Assembly: GCA_016858145.1 (NCBI GenBank) | Contig: JAEHOE010000125.1 | Location: 124,001-188,000, forward strand | Length of the DNA: 64,000 nt | Direction of reading: 5' to 3' | Origin: Edaphochlamys debaryana | Lineage: Eukaryota; Chlorophyta; Chlorophyceae; Chlamydomonadales | Shown: positions 44,300 through 55,316 of the stretch, one piece after another | Layout: every line of letters begins with the position of its first letter | Numbering within the stretch: the first letter of the stretch is position 1 | Made by a program: the position numbers and the translations under genes | Notes under the pieces: generated by a model | What the model was told of the DNA's origin: nothing | Database searches by the model: none | Seen by the model: only the letters and a program-made list of their open reading frames with translations

Positions 44300-47200
44300 A
44301 ACAAGCGCGCCTCCAGCGCCAACAAGGCTCGGTGCGACTGCTTCGCGCTTGAGCCGCCCGACGACGCCCGACCTTACGCCTTCGCTGTGATACCGAATCT
44401 GAAAAAAATACGATGCAGATGGCGCAGCTTCAGGCGCTGGCAGCTTGGCTTGCTCATCGGGGTCCGCGTGCGATGCGGACGTGAGGCTTTTCACCAATAA
44501 AGGAGTTTATGGGCTAACTGGCCTCGATGTACCTTCCGGACAGGTGGGTTGGTCGCTAATCGGGCCCGGCGACGAGGGATGTTCCCTCATCCCGGCGAGA
44601 GGTTGTGGCGTGTCGGCCCCCGCCCCTTCGTGCCCTTCGCCCGACACCCGGACGTCCACCTCTTCTATCCCTTCCCGTCCTCGTTCTCTTCTGAAACTGC
44701 CCGTCCCCTGCCGGCCCCCACAGGCCCCCAGCCCCTCCTTCGGGGAACCCTTGATCCTGCGCGAAGCCTCTGGCAGCTCTGTTCTGGGCCGCGGCGGCTG
44801 CATCGGCCGGGTGCGGGCGGCGATGTGGGAGCCGTGCACCGGAGAGCTTTACCTGGAAAAGAGCGTGGGTGAGAGGTGCGTCGGGAGCTATGCAAGCAAA
44901 CAGGGGATTCCCGGACCTGGGTCCCAGAACTGACGTAGTAATTCTAGGTTCCAGAACTGGGCCAGCGGTTGATGCGTACCTAAACAAGACCGGGGCTTTT
45001 TGCTCGGACTGGGCAAGAGGATGGGCACCGGGCACACGTGGCAGGGGCTTGGGCCCTGCAGACCGCACAAAGCCATGACTGCCGGCTAGCATTCTGGCGA
45101 GTCAATCAACCCGATCCCTCTTGCTCCCGCCTGCCCTGCCCACAACCAGCGATATCTGGCGTCTGGTGGGGGACACGGTGACCCCCCTGCGCGGCAGCGG
45201 CGACACCAAAGGCCTCTGTACGGACGGCGCGGGTGCGCTGTACACGTACGACACCGACGCCGCCACCGTACAGCAGTTGCAACTGCCGCCGCCAAACCTC
45301 CCCGGCAGCGCCAAGCGATCCACCGTACAGGCCGTGCCATACGCGCACATCGCTGACAAGTCGGCGATCGGCGCGCGAGCTGTGCTGTGCTACGACCACG
45401 GCTGCACGGCCGGCCGTACGGCTGGAGGGCTGTACGTCGCCGTACCGTACGGCGGCATCTACAGCGTGCGCGGGCGGGTGGCAAGGCTGCTTGCTGGACA
45501 GACCGGGGGCAGCGGCGATGGCGATGCGAGTGACGACATTGTTGCTGGAGGTGCTGCCGGCGCCGGGACACGCGGGCGGGACGGCGCTGGGTCGGCGGCG
45601 ACGCTGGGCAGAGTCACGGGTGAGTGAGCTACCTGGGGTAGAGGGACAGTGTCGCTCGCGGGTCCCGCAGTGATGTGACCGCCCGTCAAAGGGAGAAGAA
45701 GGGGGGCGTCGGACGTGCGGACGGACGTGCGCGTTGGCGGACCGTGTCTTGCTCACGCAAGACGCCCGAGCGCAGACGCAGTCTTGTGCGCAGATTCGCG
45801 GTCGTTTTGTCCAGTCTGTGCGCCTCCCGCCTCCTTTCTCTTCCCCAGATATGGCGGTCGACGCTGACGGCACGCTCTGGGTCCTCGAGGCGGAGCAAGC
45901 GACGGCGGAGGAGATCGCGGCGGCGGCCGCGGCGACGGCGGCAGCGGCAGGCGACAACGCGGCAGCTGCAGATGCCAGGGGCGCTGGCGCTGACGCCAAC
46001 GAGGGGAGGAGAGGGGCGGCGCCGCTAGAGGCGGGGAAGGCGGCGGCGGCGAAGAGGGAGGCGGCGGCGGCGGTGACAGCGGGGGCCGCTGCAGGGTGGC
46101 CGTGCGGCGCGTGAGCCCGCAGGCGGGCGGCTCCGTACGGACGGTCTGGAGCGCCGTACTGCCGTGCGAGTTGAACCGATATCCGAGGCTCGCCGTGCTG
46201 CCGTACGGGTGGTTGGCGCTGGTGGAAACGAAGGCGCAGTGGGTGCGGCTGTTGCGGGCGGGCGCCGGCCCGACGGCGCCGCCGGACCCCGCCGCAGCGG
46301 CGACGACTCAATCCCGTCGGGACCGTCTGGCACGGGACCTCGCCGCCCTCCTGCCGCCCTGCTGCGCCCTGACGGCGCCGCCAGCCACATCATCGACTGC
46401 GGCGGCGGCGGCAGGTACGGCAGTGCGAACGGTGGCGGAGGCGGATGTGGTTGTCCGGGCCGGCGGCGCGGGCTTCCCGCTCCATCGCGCCGTCCTCGCT
46501 GCGCGCTGCCCCTTCTTTGCCGCCCACTTTGGCAGTGGCGTCGGCGACGGCGGCACCGCCAGCGGCGCCGTCGACCTGCCCGACGTCCCCGCCGCCGCGT
46601 TCCGGGTCGCGGTGACGTACATATACACCGCTCACATCCCCGACCCAATCGGCGGCGATAGCAGTAACACTGGCGGCGGTGGTGCCAGCGGCAGCGGTGG
46701 CGGCGGCGGCGGCCCCTTCAATGGTCATGTCACGGCGGCGGCTGCGCCCGCCGCCGCCGCTGCCACACACGTCGCAGCCGCTGGCGGAGGCCGCGGGGGG
46801 GCCGTCAAGGGGGAGCCTGGCAGCTGGTCAGGAGCGCAGGGGCCGGTGCCTGGAGGCGAGGGAGGCGAGGGGGAGCAGCAGAGCCAATGGCCGGGCCAGG
46901 GACAGGGACACGAGGAGGCAATGGAGCAGGGGCCAGGGGGAGCCCAGTCCCCGGGCCATCGGCCGGCCGCGGCGGCTCTGGGGCCCGACGCCCTGCTGAG
47001 GGCGGTGGCGGAGCTGGCAGACTTCCTGCAGGTGAGGGGGGGCCCCGGACCCTGCTGCGTTCGAGTAAAGCTGAGCCATGGGTTCACGCCGCACAACAGC
47101 TCAGCTAGGTGCGCCTTTGCCCCACCCACCTGACCCCTCACGTGTGCTCAGCGGCGCCCCCGAAACGCGGCCTCCCACTCAAGCACCCATGCTACTTCAA

Positions 47201-47996
47201 CCAGGCCTGTCGACATACACTTTTCCTCCTGCCGACGCGCGCAGCGCCGCACACACGCACGCACGCCGCCCCCGAACCCCGCCCCTCCCCCTTCTCACCT
47301 CCGACCCCCGGCAGCTCCCCGAGCTGCGCGAGGAGGCCAAGCGGCAGCTGCTGGCCCGCGTGAGCGCCGCCTCGGTGCCCGCCTCCCTGGCGTGGGCGGC
47401 GGAGCGGGCGGGGTTCGAGGAGCTGACGGACCGCCTGGTGGCCTGGTGGGTGCGTGGGTGCGGCGGGGGGGTGGGGGGGGAAGGGGGACAGGTATCCTAG
47501 CCTTGGAACCTCGGGGCCAGATCCAGATCCAGTGGCCAGCAGACGCTGGGGTCCTCGTTGCCAGTCAGCTACTGGTGCCCACGACTCATTGCCAGGGGGC
47601 CACCGGTGCCCGCAAGTTGCGGTTCGTGGCAGCTGAACTCTGTTACGCATGCGAGCGCCTGACTCACGCCCCCCGCCCGCTGCGCTGGCCTCGCCCGATG
47701 TCCTGTTGGAACCTGTGGCTGGAGCCATGCATGTTTGGGGCTGCTGCGGTGCAGTGCGGTCGAGGGCAGGCCCTGACGCGCGCCCCTGGCCCCTGGCCCC
47801 CCTGGCCCCCCTGGCCCCTTGGCCCCTTGGCCTCCTTGCCCGCAGGTACGTGGCTCACGAGGCGGAGGTGATGGGGTGTGCCCAGGCGGAGGCGGGCCTG
47901 GTGGCGCTCATGGGGGGCAGCCCCGAGCTCATGCTGAGGCTGGCGCGGGCCACGGCGGCGCAGCGGGCGACCAAGCGGAGGCGGGTGGGGGCGTGA
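44300..47996 (+). CDS. BTB/POZ protein with NHL-type N-terminal region (gene 1; 5' end unresolved)
   Basis: Exons: 44300-44543, 44724-44875, 45150-45619, 45849-47031, 47315-47445, 47846-47996. The N-terminal half is propeller-like: RLFTNKGVYGLTGLDVP, MWEPCTGELYLEKSVGE, DIWRLVGDTVTPLRGSGDTK, and VDADGTLWVLEAE. The BTB domain begins ADVVVRAGGAGFPLHRAVLA and continues AARCPFFAAHFGSG with VAVTYIYTAHIP. Its loop is interrupted by a ~100-residue Gly/Gln-rich insert before ALLRAVAELADFLQ and a BACK-like helical tail ending KRRRVGA. BTB proteins are typically Cullin-3 substrate adaptors. Two single-base frame problems exist: an A7 run at 44402-44408 (six A would give NLKKYDADG) and a shift in G-rich sequence between 45994 and 46092. 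Confidence 0.75.
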
Positions 47997-48761
47997 GGCT
48001 TGGGGCGCGTGGGGCGGGGGGAAGGCGTGGAAGGCGCGAAGCCGGGAGGGGTGAGGCGATGTGCTGGGCAGGCCTGTTGGCGTGGGGGGCGTGCTGTTGT
48101 AGCCGTGCGCGCAGTGGCCTTGAGAGAGGTGTCCGTTGAGGCCTCGTGGACCGGCACGGAGCGAGCTTGTAGTCATAAGCGTGCGTCATCTTGTTTATAC
48201 GCCAAAAGAGGCTACTAGGCGGGCGGGGGGTGTGGAAGGTGGGAGGTGGTGGAGGTGTGTGGCCAGGCACCGCGCAGGCAGTTGGTGATACGGCTGGTCA
48301 CGGGGTCGTGCCAAGAAGGGTTGAGCCGCATAAGGCCTTTCAGGACCGGGCGGGGTGGCGGGCATAGCCCCCGCGCAGCACACAAGCAACGAGGCTATCT
48401 AGCACTACACGGAGCGGTACGCGGAGAAGATGTAGTCGGAGATGCGGCGTAGAGCTGCGCCGGTTACCCCTAGCAGGCTGATACAGGCCCTATGGGATAC
48501 AGGCACGAATAGCACTTTCCTGAGCCGCTTGAAGAAGCCCAGCCGTGAAGCGTGCCAGTCCGCTATGGTCATCATGCGCGAGCGCTCACCTGCAGGTGGT
48601 GGGTTCAGGACCGGGCGGGGTGGCGGGGTTGATGGCGTGTCAAACCCGCATCGGGTTGCGGCGGACTGAGGTGAGGTCGCGCGCATCTGTCGCTCATATT
48701 CATACTCAAACGTGTTTAGGCTAGCCCGTCTGGCCCTGAGGGCCTCCGGTCCGGCGCCGAG
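47997..48761. other. Intergenic
   Basis: 3' flank of BTB gene 1 and upstream region of the J-protein gene. A 24-base identical direct repeat lies at 48339-48362 and 48604-48627 (core CAGGACCGGGCGGGGTGG). No gene was supported. Confidence 0.45.
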
Positions 48762-50726
48762 ATGGCGTGTAGGGCGCTGCGGGCGGTGGCAGGAGTCTCC
48801 GCGAGCGCCTGGCTGGAAGCAGTATTGCCTGGGTTTCCGGTAAGCAGAGTTGTGCACGGCGTACCGAGCACTATTATGCGCGTGTGATGAGCGATGGATG
48901 GCTGAATCGGCGCAACACGCGCTCCTCCTGCAGACCTGCGCTGCGCTTCCGACGGCTGCATCGAGGTTCCTCTCATCGGCGGCAGCCGTATCCAAGCTAG
49001 ACGCTCACGGGCGATGGCCGCGCGCCTACCTGCACCCCGACGATGTGGAATACATCGCGCAGCATACAGCTCGGAGCGGTCGTTCCACCGCGGGGGGCCG
49101 AGAGGGCGCCGGGGAAAGCGCCGGGGCCGCCGAAACCCAAACGGCGTCGGCAGCGAGGGGGCAGGATGCCGCAGGCCACGCATCAGCAAATGACCACCTC
49201 CACAACATCTTCTTCGAGGAGCATGAAGACGCATCAGATGACGAGGAGTTTGACAACAGCTACACAGCCAAGTCTCGGAACGGTGCCAGCAGCGGGGCCT
49301 GGGAGTGGGAGGGGGCCGGCGGTGAGGAGGAGCCGGCTGCCTTTGCGGCCCAAGCCCGCAGAGGGAAGAACCACACGCGGCCTGGGCCCTCGGCATCCTC
49401 CCCAAACGGAGCTGAGCCCGAATGGACCGGCGCCCCGCGCCGCCAACATTCCCGCGGGGACAGCCGGGGCCACGGCCCGCAATCCGGCAAGCGTCAGGGT
49501 CAGGAGCAGCAGCACACTCGGAACCCGGCCGCGGACCAGGGCCCGGGCGGTTACGCCGGGGCCGCTGAGCGGGGCCAGGCCCAGTCCAGGACCCGCGAGA
49601 CCCACCAGGCGGAGCGGGCCCAGCGGGAGGCCCAACAGCGGCGCCAGCAGCAGCTGCAGCAGCAGGAGGCAGAGCGGGAGCGGCGGAGGAAGGCGCAACA
49701 GGAGGAGGCGGCACGCGAGCGACAGCGTCAGAGCGCAGGGGAGGCAGAGAGGGAGGGGTGGGGGCGGACGCAAGCAGAAGCTCGGGGCCGGCGGGGGGTC
49801 GAGTGGTTCAACAAGCGCTGGCCGTACAGCCGAGGCTTCGTACACTACGACGAGTACGAGGGTTTTGACGGTTACAGCGAGTCGTACGAGCGCAGTGGGC
49901 GGAGCGGCGCAAGCGGCGGAGGCGGCGGGGGCAAGCACTACCGCTCCGCCTTCGCGGAAGAGAGGTGCGCGAGGGGCTTAAGGACGTAACGGGGAAGGGG
50001 GGAGGCGGCGCGTGGGCTTGGAGGAGTTGTTGGACACCTCCTGTGTCAGGGCGAAACGTCCGGTGTCGGTTGAAACCTCTGGTGTGATGCGAGACCAGGT
50101 GTTCGGCGTCGTCACCTTCACGTCCGGCCGACACCATGCCGAATGGGCACCACCTCTCATGCACCCCCATCCGCCCTCCCTGGCCCTCCGCCTACCTTCC
50201 GTGCAGGGAGTGGCACTCTCAGTTCTGGGATGAGCCTGGGACCACGTCGGCTGGGGGCAGCGGCCGCGGCTCAGGCGCATCTGGCCCGAACAGCGGCGCG
50301 GGTGCCCGCGCCGGCGGCGGCACGCGGCAGCAGGACTTCACAGCCCGCTGGTGGCAACACTTCCAGGCACGCACGGGAGCGGGCCCCGGACCTGGACCTG
50401 GATCTGGATCCAGCGCAGGCGCGGGCTCTGGATCCGGCGCCTCGTCTTCCACACACCACCACCATCAGCACAGGAGCCACCCCCAGCCGCGGCCCCGCCT
50501 GCCACCCGAGCTGCAAGCCCACGCGACCGCGCTCGGACTGGACCCGCACGGGTCGGCCCCCCTGGACGCCGCCGCCGTCAAGGCGGCATTCCGGGCCCGC
50601 GCCAAGGAGACGCACCCCGACCTGCACGCCGCCCTGGGCGCGGCGGGCAAGGCGGCGGCCGAGGAGCGCTTCAAGCGAGTGCACGCAGCCTACCAGGCGC
50701 TTAGTAAGGTGGTGGGGGCGGCGTAG
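48762..50726 (+). CDS. J-domain protein with C-terminal J domain, probably mitochondrial
   Basis: Three exons: 48762-48839, 48934-49964, 50207-50726 (542 aa; phases close). The N terminus MACRALRAVAGVSASAWLEA with RFLSSAAAVSKLDAHGRWPR is rich in Arg, Ser and Ala without early acids, as in mitochondrial leaders. The middle holds an acidic patch (EEHEDASDDEEFD) and a long Gln/Glu/Arg helix (REAQQRRQQQLQQQEAERER), likely a coiled coil. The segment EWFNKRWPYSRGFVHYDEYE is aromatic-rich. The last ~65 residues form the J domain: DAAAVKAAFRARAKETHPDL and then EERFKRVHAAYQALSK, with the HPD triad that stimulates Hsp70 ATPase. C-terminal placement is unlike classical DnaJ and implies a specialised Hsp70 recruiter. 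A His run (HHHHQHR) precedes the J domain. Confidence 0.88.
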
Positions 50727-52115
50727 GCGGCCGAACTTGTGGTGTGCATGTCTAGCTGGGGGGGTTAGGGCGGGTAGGCTGAAGGGGCGGGATGTGCCCT
50801 CCCTCTCCTCTTGGGCTGGGGTGCTCGTGGTGTGGGCAGAGCTGAGTACCGGTTGGCGGGAGCCGGAGACGAGCTGTGCTGACCCCCTGATGCTGACGAG
50901 ATCGAGTGAATGCAGGGTAGCTGCTGGTATTCGTGTTGCGGAGGGCGTGGCGTTAGGGGTTAGGGCTACGGGTGCGGGGCATGGCACGTGCAGTGGGGGC
51001 CACTGGCTTTGGCGATTGGGGCAGGGACGCATACGTGGATGCAGGAGGCCGCGAGGGAGCGGCTGCCGGTGGAGCACAGCACAGCACAGCACCGGGGGAC
51101 CGCCCCCGCCTGTTGGGGCCGGAGCCCCGGTGGGGCCGGGCGGCAGCTCCGCGGCACTGAACGCCCGCACCCTTGGCAACTCTCGCATGCTTGCGAGGCA
51201 GCACCGCCAGCACTCGGCGGTAGCAACAGACAAGCTTGGCGGGGCCGGCCGGCCTGTCGTGTGCGGAAGCGGCTGTGCATCCGCTGCGGTGGTTGCGCGT
51301 TAGCAGCTGCTTAGGAGAGCCAGGGGCACATGTGGGCGCGTGTGTATGATTGGGGGCTTGGGGCATGTAGCAGTGACGACGAGGCGAGCCTGCCGAGGAG
51401 TGGGTCAGTGCCGCCTTTGTAACGGCGGGGTATGCGTGGGAAGGCTCCCAGCGGCGTGGGGACGTACAGGACGACCATGCAAGCGCCGACCCGGGGCACC
51501 CTGCCGGCCCGCTAGGAGGCTCCTCCTCCTGGCCCCGCCGCCTCCCGAGACCAGTGCTCCCATGCGCCCTCACGGCCCTCCCTGGTCTTGCCGTCGGGTG
51601 CTCGGGGCGGCCGTGTCGAGTTCTGCCTACGCGAGATCTGCCCCCGCGGCTCTGTGGAGAATCGGTGCGTAAGGCTGTTTGATAAACGCCGGGAAGCGGA
51701 GCGACGAGGGGGCCGAGCGGCGCGGGAGGGCGGGGGGCGACGGGGGGAGTGAAGGGCGAGGTCACACCACAACGGCTTGGCGTAGACTTCGTCAGCTTGG
51801 AAGTTCACAGCGCTGGAGCAGCTCGCGGACACGTCGTGGTTGTCGCGCCAGAGTGGGACTGGAGTGGCCGATGCGGGGTGTCACGGCAACGACGTCGTGT
51901 CAAGACTACGGACGCGCGCGACTCGCGAGCTTCATCATACACCAAGCACAACACAGACTATGAGACAATCGTAGCCCTTCGCAAAGCCGATATTGCGGGG
52001 GCTGTTTGTCCGCCTCGTTTCTCTTGCTCGCCGCTTATGGGTTTACCAGGTCAACACTTAGGGCTTCCCTTGAACAGCCGCTTAGAGCCCGTGAGGCCGT
52101 AGGAGTGGAGACGCG
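50727..52115. other. Intergenic
   Basis: No supportable gene. A 270-codon minus-strand open frame (50953-51765) has no exon-like features. TGTAA at 51418-51422 may end the J-protein transcript. Confidence 0.4.
51418..51422 (+). terminator. Putative polyadenylation signal TGTAA
   Basis: About 690 bases past the J-protein stop; the nearest match noticed. Confidence 0.35.
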
Positions 52116-55100
52116 ATGGGCTCCGCGACCTCTGCCCCAAACGTCGTTGGGGATGCCGCTCGCGCCCTGCCAGCAGAGGAGGTTGACTTTATGGGGAGCG
52201 TAGGCCCACCTACGCATAAGGAGACGCAGCAAGTCAGCAGTGAGGTACTGCCGGGCACATTGTATCCTGGGCCCGGGCCGCAGCGCGTGTGTCCTGCCTA
52301 CCTGTACTGTTCGAACCCTTTGATGCTGACTCGCGTGCAGTGAGAAGACAAAACCCGCGCTACGTGCCAAGCCCGGCGTCGAGGTGGGCCCGGCCTTGGC
52401 ACAACCTGGGCACAACCCTCGCATTGTGGCCTTCTCAGTTTGGCTTCAACGTCCTTCTGCTTGCGCCGTCACACTGGGCTTTGACTGACTCGCCCTCGTG
52501 TGACAAGAGCGCCCGTCGCCCGTCAACCTGTGCGCCCTCGTGCGCTGCTCACGCCTGCATACTTGCAGGTAGCCCGGAAAGCTAGCTGCAGGAAGCTTGC
52601 GACAGGTGGACCCCAAGGAAAGGGCGAGAAGGAAGGGTTGCACGCCGTCAGCGATTCCGAGGACGACGAGTCCCAGGACGACGCTGACGAACCGTGAGCC
52701 GCGAAGCCGGGCAGGCAATGCATAAGGCATGCGCGATCTTGGTGGCTGATGCGGTGGTTTTGTGGCCGGTGCAGGTCGACGCGGCGAGGGGTCCGGCCCA
52801 GCAGCCCCGACCGGTACCCGCCGCAGGAGGTGGCAGACGCCATCCTTGACGCCCTGAAGCGCAACTTTGTGTTTAAAGGCATCCCCCAAAACCGCCTGGT
52901 TGAGGTGAGCGTGCAGGAAGTGATAGAGTTTGAAAGGCCACCCTCAAAAGTGCGCAGGACGGGTGGGACCCGACCGCCAAACCCCTTCCCCGTTCAACGC
53001 GCTCTACTCCGCCCCCGCGCAGGTCGTGGGGCGCATGTACGGCATCTGCTTTGTGGCTGGCGCCGTGGTGCTTCAGCAGGGCGCTCTGCCCAAGCAGGAT
53101 GACTGCATGTACTACCTGCAGCAGGGAGAGGCGGAGGTCGTGTGCAGCAGCGACGCTGGCCCGTGTGAGAGGAGTCACGAGGAGGCGGAGGGCCCCACGG
53201 TCCGAACCCTGCAGAAGCCCGGGTGGCTTTTCGGTGACCTACCACTCCTCTTCCAATCCCCACCCGCTGCGTCCGTGTTCGCAAAGACCAACATCACGGT
53301 CTGGGCCATGGACCGGCGGACGTTCCTCAAGTTCGTGATGAAGCACGCGCAGGGAGCGCGCGCACTGCGCTTCCTGCGCAAGCTGCAGCTGCTGAAGGGT
53401 CTGTCAGACACGGGCCTGATCGACGCTGCGACGTGCATAGCCCAGCGCATGTACGAGGACGGGCAGCCCCTCATCCGCATCGGGGAATACGGCGACGAGC
53501 TGTTTGTAGTTCGCTACGGAGGGAAGGTGAGGACGGGGTTTCGGGGGCGGAGCTTGGCGGCTGGACGGGATCTTGCGTCTGGCCCAAGTCGAGTCAAGCT
53601 GCGAGGAAAGGCTCTGGACGCGTCGTCAGTACCAGCACTGGGACCATGAGAGCCCTGATGGCAAGCTGTGTCATCAACCTGACCGTGTCATTCAAACCCC
53701 CTGATCCCCTAAGGTCCGCGTCTCCTGCCCGGACGGCAACGGAAGGCGCGTCGAGATGGCGGTGCTGGGCCGCGGCCAGTGCGTGAGCGGGCGCGTGCTC
53801 GTCAACGGCAAGCTGCGCAGCGCCGACTGCGTGGCCCAGGGGCGGGTGCAGGTGATGGTGCTGAAGAAGCGCGAGTTCATGGACCTGGACAACCCGCTGC
53901 TGGCGTGGACGCTCGACTACGACGCTGTCTCGGCCGTCCTGCGGGTGAGGGTTGGCATGCGCACTCCCATGTCTGACACACGTCACGCTTGTGCTGCCGG
54001 ACGCGGTCACAAGCGGCTTTGTGCGCCTGCAATGCCTCCGGCCACGTCTTTCGAAAACCCCTCCGCAGTGGGTGCCGTACACAGCTTTACTCCCGTGCCC
54101 CGTGCTGTCCCTTCGGGCCCCTCACGTCCACCTGCAGTCCCTTCCCCTCTTCATGGGGTTAGCGCCGGAGCACATGCAGATCATCATGGACCGATTTGAC
54201 GCGCGCAAGGAGCTGCTGCAGGGGGATACCATCCTCGATGCGGGGAATGAGGTGGGCCTGGGTGCGTGTCAGCGTTTGCGGCGGGTCTGGGGGCTGCCCC
54301 GTCGGGGCTGCCGCCTGCCTCTCTGTTCCGGAGGACGCGGGGGCTGGGGTAGGCAGGGGGCCAACGGCCAAGGCAAAGAAACGCCCGGCATCAACGGCTG
54401 TTGCCGACCTGATGAGCGGGTGGGCAAGGGTATGCGAGGAGCGGGATGGCAAGAGGAGCAGGGAGCGGGCCAAAGAGTGGGCCGATACGCAGCGCAGCGG
54501 GTCGGGTGCCCTCGGTCGCCCCTGCGCTGGCCTGCCCTGGGATGTGCAGTCCCGGGCGTCCCGGGTATGCTGACCTCGGCCAACCATACCATGACTTCCA
54601 CATTACTTCCCTGGCTGTCCCGAGCAGATCGACAAGCTGTACGTGGTGAAGGTGGGCGAGATCGCGCTGTTCAACGAGGAGGGAGAGAAGGTGGAGGACC
54701 CCGAGTTCTTGCAGCGCTCCAACGACGGCCTGTCAGTCAGCTACTTCGGGGAAGGATGCCTCATGGACCCCGTGATCTCGCCGTACACGATCAAGGTGGC
54801 CTCGGAGGAGCTGCATCTGCTGTGCCTGCCCAAGCGGTAAGAAGCTCGGATACTGAAACGAGACCGAATCTACTCTGCTCTGGCAGTCCTGTGTGCCTCC
54901 GTGCGGCTTGGCATGCGCCCGAGGGTCACGAAAAGGTCACGGAGGGCCCTGGTGCCGCCCGCTGTCCCAGTCACCGCCGCCGTGTAAACAACCAACTGCC
55001 GTACGCTGCCGTTCCCCAACCGTCACGCAGGGATTTCGACGCGCTGGTCAGCCACGGTGAGCCGTTGGCGTTCCGGGCGGGGGCGGGGGAGAACGTGCCG

Positions 55101-55316
55101 GTCCTCATGTGTGCGTGTGTCCCTCTCTGTGTGTCGAGCAAAGCTGTAGAGCTGTGGCATACCGAACCCAATGTTGCGTCACTCCATCCCGCCGCTCCAT
55201 CCCTCGCTGCAGGCGCACGGGGCGGGTTTGGTAACTGGATCGGGACCCTGCTGGGGGCCTGCTGCGGCGGGCCCCCTCGGGCCCTAGACACGGCCAGCTC
55301 TGCCTCGTCTCGGTAA
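52116..55316 (+). CDS. Protein with three cyclic-nucleotide-binding-type domains (PKA-R/PKG-like)
   Basis: Nine exons: 52116-52244, 52569-52693, 52775-52904, 53023-53526, 53714-53944, 54138-54251, 54628-54836, 55031-55110, 55213-55316 (541 aa; phases close). It starts MGSATSAP, a good N-myristoylation signal (Gly2, Ser6), so membrane attachment is likely. An acidic linker (SDSEDDESQDDADE) follows. CNB fold 1: ILDALKRNFVFKGI, AGAVVLQQG, MYYLQQGEAEV, FGDLPLLFQSPPAAS. Fold 2: LRFLRKLQLLKGLS, GEYGDELFVVRYGGK, then a binding-loop position with RSADC. Fold 3: SLPLFMGLAPEHMQII, DKLYVVKVGEIALF, YFGEGCLMDPVIS. The phosphate-binding cassettes diverge from FGE..L....RAA: fold 1 has FGD and Pro for Arg, and fold 3 has FGE but no Arg. 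There is no kinase domain. A regulatory-subunit-like or scaffold role is likely; nucleotide binding is doubtful. Confidence 0.88.

Noticed and set aside
50953..51765. 270-codon minus-strand open frame
   Set aside because: Pro/Arg/Ser composition typical of GC-rich antisense frames, no splice or domain evidence, and no partner exons.
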